Assembly (NCBI GenBank): GCA_022614705.1
Contig: JAKEIB010000166.1
Span: 1 to 10,730 of the forward strand
Direction: 5' to 3'
DNA: 10,730 nucleotides
Origin: Planctomycetota bacterium
Lineage (GTDB): Bacteria; Planctomycetota; Planctomycetia; Pirellulales; Lacipirellulaceae
The position numbers were made by a program, and so were the translations under genes. This document shows positions 1 through 6,866 of this stretch, piece by piece (within the stretch, counting starts at the first letter, position 1; the number at the start of each line of letters is the position of its first letter). The notes under the pieces were generated by a model that was given only the letters and a program-made list of their open reading frames with translations, made no database searches and was not told the DNA's origin.

Positions 1-30
1 AGCCCCTGGAAGCAAATCCGTGACGACCGG

Positions 31-148
31 TAAGCCCCACCGGGGCGACAGTGAACGTATTTACTGCCGCCCTTTCAGGGCTTTCGTTTCATACCAACGA
101 CTTCCAGTGGCTGACGCCCCTGGCTATTAACGGTCGCCGCGTTGTGGC
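31..148. repeat. Cluster of three short hairpins (REP-like intergenic repeat)
   Basis: Three small inverted repeats with 5-bp stems and 3-base loops lie in a row in this gene-free stretch. They are GCCCC/GGGGC at 34-38 and 42-46, GCCCT/AGGGC at 69-73 and 77-81, and GCCGC/GTGGC at 136-140 and 144-148, the last with one G-T wobble. The regular geometry suggests a mobile or amplified intergenic repeat rather than chance. From memory, similar hairpin-rich blocks are frequent between planctomycete genes. The cluster lies downstream of the leftward binding-protein gene and could also help end or stabilise its transcript, but there is no U-rich tract. The rest of 1-247 shows no credible gene. Confidence 0.5.
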
Positions 149-247
149 TCTTCGCGCTGCTACTAATTGCATAATCCCGAGCTCTCTAGGGCAAGACATC
201 GGGCGCTTGGTTCTCCTCGGTTCCCATTAGCAGCCTGAAAATTGCAC

Positions 248-1255
248 TCACAGTTTCGGACTGACGCCCAGCGCCTCCGCGAGTCGGCGGGCAGCAAGCG
301 CGCCGCCGTGGTAGTTGTCGGTGGCAACGTGGCTGACGATGATGGTTTCGTCGGCCAGGCCACTGTCGAAGATCACGGTGGGAATTCCCTGTTCTTTCGC
401 GTCTTTGACAGGCGCGATTAAGGCCTGGGAATCGAGCGGGGCCAACACAAGGCCGTCTACTTTCTTGGTAATGAATTCTTGGACCACGTTGATCTGACCT
501 TCGGCATCGTTTTCATGCAGCGGCCCTTTCCAAAAAATCTCCACGTTGCCGGCCTCTTCGGCGGCCCGGGCCGCGCCGGCATGTACCGACTTCCAAAACT
601 CGTGCGTTGTACCCTTTGGAATTACAGCAATGCGATACTTCACGCTAGCCGGTTGCTCGCCGTCGTCGTGGTACTGCGACGGCTCTAGCAACTCTTTCAT
701 TCGACCTTCGTTCACATTCGTCGGAGTGGCGACATACTCGCCGGTGACAATCCGCTTCTTCACGTCGTTGCCTTCCAGATGGGCGACCATCGTTTTCACA
801 CCCAAGTAACCCATCGTTACCGGATCTTGCAGCACGATGCCATGAACTTTTCCGTCCGTCATGCCCTTAATGAGTGCTGGGCTGGGGTCGAAGACGACCG
901 ACTTAACCTTGCCGGCCAGACCCGTGTTTTCCAGCGCGCCTAGCACGCCATTGGCGTTTGGTTCGCACACCGCGAAAATGCCGGTCACGCGATCTTGGTA
1001 CTTGTTCAGTACGTCGGTCGCCTTGTCGAGGGACGATTCGGGAGTGGTGCCGGCGTACTGCTCGGAGGATATCACTTTGATCTCTGGATATTCCTTGGCC
1101 AGCGTATCGAGAAAGCCCTGTTCGCGCTGCTCGGTGCTTTCGCTGCCCGGATTGTAACGCAGCAGCACGACTCCACGATCGCTGCTATCGCCGCGGTGAC
1201 AACCAACGTGCGCACTCAGAACGACTAGCAACAAAACGGCGAAACGATGCGACAT
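248..1255 (-). CDS. Sugar ABC transporter substrate-binding lipoprotein with swapped halves (apparent circular permutant)
   Basis: This is a 335-residue type I periplasmic binding protein of the ribose/galactose-binding class (Peripla_BP_4-like), expected to capture a small sugar-like ligand outside the inner membrane. I chose ATG at 1255 because a GAGGG ribosome site sits 5 bases upstream and a signal peptide follows directly. Residues 2-18 form the hydrophobic signal, and Cys19 is a likely lipidation site, although the lipobox (AHVGC) is imperfect. The order of the body is unusual. Residues 29-193, starting VVLLRYNPGSES and ending KELLEP, match what is normally the C-terminal half. After a 12-residue polar linker (194-205), residues 207-330, starting YRIAVIPKGTTHEFW, match what is normally the N-terminal half. 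The last residues before the stop (EALG) are those that normally run directly into the VVLLRY strand. Both halves look complete and undecayed. No RbsA/RbsC-type transporter genes are nearby, and the gene is 272 bases from the next one upstream. Family assignment is confident; folding and function are inferred. Confidence 0.88.
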   Translation of the reverse strand: MSHRFAVLLLVVLSAHVGCHRGDSSDRGVVLLRYNPGSESTEQREQGFLDTLAKEYPEIKVISSEQYAGTTPESSLDKATDVLNKYQDRVTGIFAVCEPNANGVLGALENTGLAGKVKSVVFDPSPALIKGMTDGKVHGIVLQDPVTMGYLGVKTMVAHLEGNDVKKRIVTGEYVATPTNVNEGRMKELLEPSQYHDDGEQPASVKYRIAVIPKGTTHEFWKSVHAGAARAAEEAGNVEIFWKGPLHENDAEGQINVVQEFITKKVDGLVLAPLDSQALIAPVKDAKEQGIPTVIFDSGLADETIIVSHVATDNYHGGALAARRLAEALGVSPKL

Positions 1256-1260
1256 GCTAT

Positions 1261-1265
1261 CCCTC
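1261..1265 (-). promoter_or_regulatory. Ribosome binding site GAGGG for the binding-protein gene
   Basis: GAGGG on the minus strand, 5 bases before ATG 1255. It favours this start over an in-frame ATG at 1324, which would put 23 non-signal residues before a good signal peptide. Confidence 0.65.
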
Positions 1266-1385
1266 GCGACCGGAATCGTGCAAACTCGGTCAGGCACTGA
1301 GAATACTGCCACGTCGCACCCCATGCAACCGCGCAGCGACCGGGACGTGGCGCTGAAACGCTTTCGAGCTTCTTACAGTATGAGT

Positions 1386-1476
1386 AAACCGCCAAGAACG
1401 CCAAGAACGCCAAGAACGCCAAGCAAATACATTCGTATTTCTGTCTTCCTTGGCGATCTTGGCGTTCTTGGCGGTT
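1386..1476. repeat. Large inverted repeat made of 9-bp units, with nested hairpin in the loop
   Basis: The left arm (1387-1414) and right arm (1449-1476) are reverse complements at 27 of 28 positions. The left arm is built of tandem GCCAAGAAC units (1391-1399, 1400-1408, 1409-1417) plus a partial fourth, so it has one unit more than the right arm. Inside the loop a second perfect stem pairs AAATAC (1425-1430) with GTATTT (1435-1440). The element fills the gap between the leftward permease and binding-protein genes. It could form a strong cruciform or RNA stem that ends permease transcription or blocks RNA decay. Its form suggests a dispersed repeat family; copy number cannot be judged from one window. 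The rest of 1256-1527 shows no gene. Confidence 0.8.
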
Positions 1477-1527
1477 CAATTTGTTAGGCGCAGGGTGCTT
1501 GGCCCGTTACATCAATTTGAAAACGCT

Positions 1528-2667
1528 CTAAGCCCGTAGCGTCTCGACGATGTTCGTCCGCGCAGCGTGCCATCCGGGCACCAGTCCCGCGAAAACTCCG
1601 ACGACGCCGGATACCAGAACGGCCGTTGCGGCGAGCGACCACGACGGACGAAACGCGATAGTCACCGCTTCTGCCCCTACCGAGAGATGACTCATTTGCA
1701 ATACGAGCATCGCGGCAGTCACACCTAAAACCCCGCCCGCAAGGCTGAGTAACATACTTTCGCTGACTACCAAACCGAAAACACGTTGGCCGGTGAATCC
1801 GACGGTTTGCAGAACCGCATGTTCCTTAATGCGATCTTGCACCGACATCACCGTGGTCGTCGCCACGAGCGCAAGGACGAGACCCACACAGGCATAGCCT
1901 AGGTAGTGCGCGAGGCCGATCAACTGTGTAAGGTCGCCGAGGCTTTTGGTCTGAAACACGCCCTTTGGCCGCGTGTCGGTCTCCACTGGACCGCCTTTAA
2001 ACAGTTTATCGATCTGTTTACCCTTGGCCGCGACATCGATGCCGGCTTCCAACAGAATCTCGTGCTGAGTGACCGTGCCCACCTGATCCTCGCGTTTTCC
2101 GCGCTGCAGAAAGTCTAGGTGCGAATAAATGTAGTTTTCCTCGGCGGGATCGCTAGCGCTGAACACGCCCGCGACTTGAACCGTAATGTCGCCGATGGAA
2201 AACTTGTCGCCGGCCTTGAGACCACGTCGGCTGGCGACCGCTCGGCCAACGACGGCCGAGTCTTGATGTTCCTCGAAATCTGCCCAATTGCCGCTGAGAA
2301 GTTGGAAGTCGCGGGCCGCGCGCAGTTTCTTGGGCGGCAAGCCGTAGAAGACGATCACATCGAGGCTGGCGCGGCAGTTATTCGTGAAAACCTGGATGGG
2401 GACGACGTCGCGAACGCCATCGAGTCGCCTAATCTTTGATTCGTAATCCTGCGGCAAGTGGCTGGTTGCCGGGCAAAACTTATTTGCCTGAAACATGACT
2501 AGCGATTGCTTGGATTCTTGACGCTGCTCAAGATCATTCATACCTTGCTGCACGGCGCCCACAAAGCAGAACACAAACAGAGCCACCGCCGATCCGCTGA
2601 CGGTCAGAATCGTGCGCGAACGATGGCGCCACAGCGTCTTCAGGATGTAGGGCAGAAACTTAATCAT
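1528..2667 (-). CDS. ABC transporter permease, FtsX/MacB type (second permease of the cassette)
   Basis: This 379-residue inner-membrane protein has the four-helix FtsX/MacB layout. A first transmembrane helix lies at about 18-40, followed by a large extracytoplasmic domain (about 41-250). Three further helices lie at about 253-275, 301-323 and 344-366. Residues 277-297 (QDRIKEHAVLQTVGFTGQRVF) form the cytoplasmic coupling segment that contacts the ATPase; the E-x-A-V-L-x-T-x-G pattern is diagnostic. The start at 2667 is backed by AGGAG at 2675-2679, 7 bases upstream. The gene follows the ATPase with a 29-base gap that contains the 10-bp palindrome CCACATGTGG (2681-2690). It probably pairs with the permease at 5621-6787 as a heterodimer driven by one ATPase, as in LolCDE. 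Substrate unknown. Confidence 0.9.
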   Translation of the reverse strand: MIKFLPYILKTLWRHRSRTILTVSGSAVALFVFCFVGAVQQGMNDLEQRQESKQSLVMFQANKFCPATSHLPQDYESKIRRLDGVRDVVPIQVFTNNCRASLDVIVFYGLPPKKLRAARDFQLLSGNWADFEEHQDSAVVGRAVASRRGLKAGDKFSIGDITVQVAGVFSASDPAEENYIYSHLDFLQRGKREDQVGTVTQHEILLEAGIDVAAKGKQIDKLFKGGPVETDTRPKGVFQTKSLGDLTQLIGLAHYLGYACVGLVLALVATTTVMSVQDRIKEHAVLQTVGFTGQRVFGLVVSESMLLSLAGGVLGVTAAMLVLQMSHLSVGAEAVTIAFRPSWSLAATAVLVSGVVGVFAGLVPGWHAARTNIVETLRA

Positions 2668-2696
2668 AGATCAACTCCTACCACATGTGGCTTTTG

Positions 2697-3410
2697 TCAG
2701 GCATTACGGTAAAGACCCGGTGACACGCTGGACGGTTGCAGCTCATGCAGCTTTCCGTGCTCCATATGGAGTTGCCGCTCGGCAATGGCGGCCGCTTCCG
2801 GGTCGTGGCTGACCATCAGCAGAGTCACGCCAAGTTCCTCGTTGAGTCGCCTCAATAGCCGCAGAATCTGTACCGACGTGTCGTCGTCCAGATTTCCAGT
2901 GGGTTCGTCCGCCACGACAACCTTGGGGTGAGCGACAATAGCGCGGGCGACACCGACCCGCTGCTCCTGACCGCCAGATAATTGCCGTGGATAGTGCTCG
3001 GCACGGTCGCTGAGATCCACAGCCTGGAGAGCAATTTCTACCCGCTTCTGTCGTTCCGCGCGCGACATCGGCAGCAGCAACAAGGGAAGCTCGATGTTCT
3101 CATAAGCCGTAAGCACGGGAATCAGGTTGTGCGTCTGGAAAATGTAACCGATGTTGGCGGCCCGCCAGTTGGCGAGCTTCGTGCGAGAGAGCTGTGTGAT
3201 GTCGGTTCCGGCGATCAAAATGGAGCCATTGTCGGGCTGATCGATGCTGGCAACCAGGTTGAGGAGAGTCGACTTACCAGTGCCACTTGCACCCATCAGC
3301 GAGACGAATTCACCATCGTCAATATCGAGAGAGACGTCATCCAGTGGCGTAATCGTCTGGCCACCCTTGTGGTAGCGCTTCGTGATATTTCGCAGTTCGA
3401 CAAGTGGCAT
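2697..3410 (-). CDS. ABC transporter ATP-binding protein, LolD/MacB family
   Basis: This 237-residue cytoplasmic ATPase powers the permeases encoded on either side of it in the cassette. All nucleotide-binding motifs are intact: Walker A GASGTGKST (about 40-48), Q-loop glutamine in YIFQTHNL (about Q92), signature LSGGQEQRV (about 144), Walker B VVVADEPTGNLD with the catalytic glutamate (about E169), and switch histidine in SHD (about H202). The sequence FQTHNLIPVLTAYENIELPL and the ADEPTGNLD Walker B are typical of the LolD/MacB/FtsE group. I use ATG 3410, not the in-frame GTG at 3416, because AAGGAG at 3418-3423 is 7 bases from the ATG but only one base from the GTG. The ribosome site lies within the last codons of the membrane-fusion gene, so translation is probably coupled. 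Confidence 0.93.
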   Translation of the reverse strand: MPLVELRNITKRYHKGGQTITPLDDVSLDIDDGEFVSLMGASGTGKSTLLNLVASIDQPDNGSILIAGTDITQLSRTKLANWRAANIGYIFQTHNLIPVLTAYENIELPLLLLPMSRAERQKRVEIALQAVDLSDRAEHYPRQLSGGQEQRVGVARAIVAHPKVVVADEPTGNLDDDTSVQILRLLRRLNEELGVTLLMVSHDPEAAAIAERQLHMEHGKLHELQPSSVSPGLYRNA

Positions 3411-3412
3411 CG

Positions 3413-5023
3413 TCACTCTCCTTGGTGTGGCAAGCGGCTCATTGGCGCATGCTCTTTCGGTTGTGGCGCGGTGGCCGATGAACCGTTGTCCTCGGTGACA
3501 ACGCGGATCCGATCGCCGTCTCCGAGGTTGTCGTAACCGCGAGCAATGACCCGGCTGGCAACGGTCAGGCCCGCTCCGCTGACTTCAACAAGCCCACCCG
3601 TGGCGGAGCTTCCAGTCGCCACCGGCGTTCGGCGAGCCACCCTGTCCGACATGTCCGCGAGCCAAACGAATGGTCCATCTTCGCCCTGCTGAATCACTTG
3701 CTGCGGCAGATAGAGCCGAATGTCCTCGGGTGAGTGCGCAACTTGATCGGCTGCTTTCGGAGCCAAAAAGGTCACGTCCACAAGCATCTCTGGTTTGAGA
3801 ACCGACGCCGGCGAATCGATGGCGACTTTCACCTGCAGCGTGTTCTTTTGGATGTTGGCGACCGAGCTTACAAACAATACCTTGCCTGCAATGGGGGCGG
3901 CGAGCGCTGGATTATTAATCCGCACCGGCTGGCCAAGCGTTACTTTTGGGATGTCCTCGAATCGCGCGTCGACACGGACTTGCATCATATTCGGCTGATA
4001 CAACGTCACGACGGTGCTTCCGTCCGCGTTGGGCACCAAGCCCATGCCACCGGTGAGCGTGGTGCCGGGATAGGCCACGAGCTGGTACACACGACCATCG
4101 ACCGGGGCACGCACGGTCATTCGTTCCAGTCGAAGCTTGGCCTCGGCCAAAGCAACGCGGGCTTGTTCCACTCGCGCATTTGCCGCCCGGCACTTTGCCT
4201 CGTATTCCCCCTTGGCTTGCTGTTCGTCTGCCAGCAGATCGAGCTGCGTCGCGAGCGCATCGCGACGCTGTGTAAGGGCTGACTCTTGTTTGGCGAGCGA
4301 GTCGGCTCGATTCCGCAGCTCTTCTACCAACGCTTGAGCCACGTCGCGAGCACTTTTCGCTTCGTTGAGATCCCTTCCCGATACCGCGTTTCCCGCGGCT
4401 CGCTTGCGCTCGTAGTTGCCGATGGCAAACTCCAACTCGGCTTCGGCGCGCCGAGTTGCGAACGGCAGATTCTTCTGTTGCGTGGTAACTTCCGCCAGGG
4501 CCGCGTCGGCTTCGCTTAATGCCGCACGCAGGTGGACCGGTTGCTCCAAGCGAGTCTTCGCCGCCGCCAAACCGGCTTTCATCTCGTCGACTTCGGCCTC
4601 GCGGAGTTCCAGGCTGGCCATCGCGCGGTCGTATGCCAGCTGCGCGTCTTGTTTGACCAACTCGGCAATCGGCTCCCCGGCCTTTACGAGCTGGTCTTCC
4701 ACGACGAGCAATCGTTCGACAACGGAGGGGGCAAGCGCCGCCACGCGTATCGGCGTGGGGCGTGACTCAATCCAACCGGCCGCCTGGAACAAAGGGGTTC
4801 CCTCGCTCTGGACCGTTGATTGCGAAGCCAGGACCGGCACGACCCACACGTCGTGCGGTGGGGCGAGCATGTCACGCGACGCCCAGGCCATGAGCGAGGC
4901 GAATCCAATAACGAGCGAGCCGGGAACCAGATATCGACTGACGAGGTGTCGTCGGCGATGCTTAAGCGGCGCATCTTCGTCACGAACGATCGCAAGTTGC
5001 TTGATATCGACCTCGGCGCTCAT
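3413..5023 (-). CDS. HlyD/MacA-type periplasmic membrane-fusion protein
   Basis: This 536-residue adaptor is anchored in the inner membrane by one helix (about 33-50) after a short basic cytoplasmic tail. A first lipoyl half-motif follows at about 92-125, then an unusually long Ala/Glu/Arg-rich alpha-helical hairpin at about 127-302. The second lipoyl half (MTVRAPVDGRVYQLVAYPG, about 302-320) and beta-barrel and membrane-proximal domains (about 345-510) come next, and a polar tail ends the protein. The two lipoyl halves around a helical hairpin are the hallmark of HlyD/MacA/DevB adaptors, which link an ABC permease to an outer-membrane channel or gate periplasmic cargo. The start ATG overlaps the preceding stop as ATGA (5020-5023), with GAGG at 5031-5034. 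The gene ends 2 bases before the ATPase start. No outer-membrane TolC partner is in the window. Confidence 0.92.
   Translation of the reverse strand: MSAEVDIKQLAIVRDEDAPLKHRRRHLVSRYLVPGSLVIGFASLMAWASRDMLAPPHDVWVVPVLASQSTVQSEGTPLFQAAGWIESRPTPIRVAALAPSVVERLLVVEDQLVKAGEPIAELVKQDAQLAYDRAMASLELREAEVDEMKAGLAAAKTRLEQPVHLRAALSEADAALAEVTTQQKNLPFATRRAEAELEFAIGNYERKRAAGNAVSGRDLNEAKSARDVAQALVEELRNRADSLAKQESALTQRRDALATQLDLLADEQQAKGEYEAKCRAANARVEQARVALAEAKLRLERMTVRAPVDGRVYQLVAYPGTTLTGGMGLVPNADGSTVVTLYQPNMMQVRVDARFEDIPKVTLGQPVRINNPALAAPIAGKVLFVSSVANIQKNTLQVKVAIDSPASVLKPEMLVDVTFLAPKAADQVAHSPEDIRLYLPQQVIQQGEDGPFVWLADMSDRVARRTPVATGSSATGGLVEVSGAGLTVASRVIARGYDNLGDGDRIRVVTEDNGSSATAPQPKEHAPMSRLPHQGE
3418..3423 (-). 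promoter_or_regulatory. Ribosome binding site AAGGAG for the ATPase gene, inside the upstream coding end
   Basis: AAGGAG on the minus strand is formed by the last codons of the membrane-fusion gene and lies 7 bases from ATG 3410. It decides against the GTG at 3416. Confidence 0.75.
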
Positions 5024-5565
5024 TTTTTCGCCTCTTCATCGCCGCGGATGTGAATTTTGGAAGCAAGGACCGTCACGTTGCCTACCTTGTCGCGCTTCGC
5101 GATGCCTTGAACGACGACCGTTTGTAGCTCCTTCACATGTAGCAGCTCTCGCGGGTCCTTCTTAATGACCTTGCCCTTATCATCAACGAACATCACGAGT
5201 ACCGTCGCCTTGGGCACATTGGTTTCGCAGCAATAGTCCCAAGGCGTCTTGCAGGTGTCGCCTGGTATTTCGTTGCACGGCTTCAGCGACCGATCGACGA
5301 TTGGAAAAGCGGCAGTTCCTTTCACCCACGGGTTCACCCGCCCGCCAATGCGACCAACGACGACCACCTCCTGTTGGTCTTTGACATCTTTGCGCAACGC
5401 CAGTACGTCCACGGCGCCCTTCGGTTCTTTCTTGAGCAGTAGCGCGGAGTTCTCGTCTGCGGAAACCACGCCAATACAACCGATAAGGCAAATAGGAACC
5501 GCCAGGAGCCCGCACACGAGTCCGCGTTGAAGCAAGGAACTAATGCCAGTTGTGAAATGACCCAT
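5020..5565 (-). CDS. Small secreted OB-fold-like protein with a four-cysteine motif, embedded in the ABC cassette
   Basis: This 181-residue exported protein has no named function that I recognise. ATG 5565 is chosen over TTG 5571 because GGAGGAG (5573-5579) is 7 bases from the ATG. An N-terminal hydrophobic stretch (about 13-33) contains a good lipobox (LIGC, Cys30), but a signal peptidase I site after VSA (about residue 36) is equally possible. The mature part has alternating beta segments such as VVVVGRIGGRV (about 67-77) and TVVVQGIAKRD...VTVLASKIHI (about 149-173), which recall a bacterial OB fold. Between them sits a Cys cluster (about C97, C105, C112, C113) in CNEIPGDTCKTPWDYCCE, which could bind metal or form disulfides. 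It overlaps the membrane-fusion gene by 4 bases, so equal expression with the exporter is likely. A role with the exporter's cargo is inferred only from this context. Confidence 0.75.
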   Translation of the reverse strand: MGHFTTGISSLLQRGLVCGLLAVPICLIGCIGVVSADENSALLLKKEPKGAVDVLALRKDVKDQQEVVVVGRIGGRVNPWVKGTAAFPIVDRSLKPCNEIPGDTCKTPWDYCCETNVPKATVLVMFVDDKGKVIKKDPRELLHVKELQTVVVQGIAKRDKVGNVTVLASKIHIRGDEEAKK

Positions 5566-5572
5566 CTTCAAT

Positions 5573-5579
5573 CTCCTCC
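5573..5579 (-). promoter_or_regulatory. Ribosome binding site GGAGGAG deciding the start of the OB-fold-like gene
   Basis: Near-perfect anti-16S complement, 7 bases from ATG 5565 and only 1 base from the alternative TTG at 5571. Confidence 0.75.
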
Positions 5580-5620
5580 AATACAGATCAAAAGGTTTAA
5601 TCGATCGAGAATGTTTACGA

Positions 5621-6787
5621 TTACGTTGCTTTCAGGCCATCGACGATTGGCATCCTCAGCGCACGAATCGCCGGCGGCACGGCGCCCAGTACGCCCAGCA
5701 ATAGACCCACGCCACAACCGATCAATAAGGATATTTCATCGATACGCAATGAAAACGCGCCCATGGTGAACCGCACGGCGGCATTGTTCACGAACAACAG
5801 CGCCGCGACCGTGGCCAACAGGCTTGCCGCCGCAGCGAGAACGACACGTTCCTGAATCAGGCTGACGAGCAACGCTCGTCGCACGAACCCAATGGTTTGC
5901 AGCGACGCTAACTCGCGAATTCGTCCGACGACGGACCCATACATTGTGTTCAGCCCGGCGAATATGCCGGCGCCCGACACAAGCAGCACCACCAGCCAGG
6001 CGAGCATGCGTACCGGGCCGTAATCCTTCTGCAATGTCGCGTAGTACTCCACTTCGGGCATGGTCTGCAGCTCCAAATCGAGTCGCTCGACACAGAACAG
6101 TTCCAAATTCGAGAAGTCTCCACCGGGTGCGATTGTGACTGCGACGAGGCTCAGGTCTTGGCGCTTGAGCGCCTGCTGCAAATCATCAAGTCGACACCAG
6201 ATTTCGGATTCAAACGCGGCACCGCCGGCTGTAAAGGTGCCGCTTATCCGCCAATCGCGTCCCTCGAACCGCAGAGCCTTGCCAATCGCCAACTCGGCCG
6301 CCGCGGCGCCAAGCTTCGTAGCCGCCATCCGACCCACGATGACTTCACCCGATTTCGGCCAGTGGCCGTCCTCTAACTCAACTTGGCGACGGACCAAAAC
6401 CGCGGCCTGAACGACTCCGCGCACCAGTCCCATCTCCGGCTGCTGGCTTCCCTCCACGGTCACCTCCGTCCCCAGATATAATTCCGGCGAGACGTACTTC
6501 TGCCCGTATCGTTCCTGGATGCCTTCGATGCTCGCCGCAATCAAGTCGCCCGTACTCATGTCGATCGAGGAGTATTCAAGGTTCTCACCCATTCCCAATC
6601 CGAATACAACGGCCGTACTCGCATCGCCGCTTACCGCAAGCGACCGCTCTAATCCGCGAATGAATCCCACCACGACGAAGACCAGGAGGATCACCGTGGC
6701 TAGGCCGAGGAACGTAAGGAACGTACGCAGCGGCCGGCGGAACAAATTGCGTATTGCGTACTCCCAAGGAACCAATCGAAAGAACAT
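5621..6787 (-). CDS. ABC transporter permease, FtsX/MacB type (first permease of the cassette)
   Basis: This inner-membrane permease of about 388 residues has the MacB_PCD/FtsX architecture. The first helix is at about 22-43 (TFLTFLGLATVILLVFVVVG) and a periplasmic domain at about 44-260. Further helices are at about 261-283, 306-332 and 353-375. The coupling segment GRIRELASLQTIGFVRRAL (about 288-306) is the ATPase contact. The first residues from ATG 6787 (MFFRLVPWEYAIRNLFRRP) match the usual amphipathic N-terminus of this family, so I prefer this start. The frame remains open upstream to a GTG at 6856, but that extension is Arg/Ala-rich and has no ribosome site. The site for ATG 6787 is itself weak (GTAGG). 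A 55-base gap separates it from the OB-fold-like gene. Its sequence differs clearly from that of the other permease, so the two probably form a heterodimer. Confidence 0.88.
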   Translation of the reverse strand: MFFRLVPWEYAIRNLFRRPLRTFLTFLGLATVILLVFVVVGFIRGLERSLAVSGDASTAVVFGLGMGENLEYSSIDMSTGDLIAASIEGIQERYGQKYVSPELYLGTEVTVEGSQQPEMGLVRGVVQAAVLVRRQVELEDGHWPKSGEVIVGRMAATKLGAAAAELAIGKALRFEGRDWRISGTFTAGGAAFESEIWCRLDDLQQALKRQDLSLVAVTIAPGGDFSNLELFCVERLDLELQTMPEVEYYATLQKDYGPVRMLAWLVVLLVSGAGIFAGLNTMYGSVVGRIRELASLQTIGFVRRALLVSLIQERVVLAAAASLLATVAALLFVNNAAVRFTMGAFSLRIDEISLLIGCGVGLLLGVLGAVPPAIRALRMPIVDGLKAT

Positions 6788-6866
6788 GCGCCTACCCAAA
6801 GGAAATTGAATCGCTCGCCACCTGCCGCGCGCAGCACGACGCGCAGCAAAAGTCACAGCGAACCAA

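Noticed and set aside
1391..1423. Tandem GCCAAGAAC units that might suggest a CRISPR-like or VNTR array
   Set aside because: The units are 9 bases and directly adjacent with no spacers, and they form one arm of an inverted repeat. This is not a CRISPR.
2681..2690. Perfect palindrome CCACATGTGG as an operator between ATPase and permease genes
   Set aside because: A single 10-bp palindrome inside an operon gap, adjacent to a ribosome site, is easily chance; nothing else supports regulation here.
2982..3536. 184-codon plus-strand open frame opposite the ATPase gene
   Set aside because: It lies antisense to intact Walker and signature motifs and has no recognisable features of its own.
4416..5165. 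249-codon open frame on the plus strand, opposite the membrane-fusion gene
   Set aside because: Its composition (Ser/Ala/Arg-rich, no domain pattern) is typical of the antisense shadow of a GC-rich gene, and the minus-strand protein is clearly real.
6788..6856. 23-residue N-terminal extension of the first permease from a GTG start
   Set aside because: The extension is Arg/Ala-rich, has no ribosome site, and the family N-terminus begins at MFFRLVPWEYAIRN.
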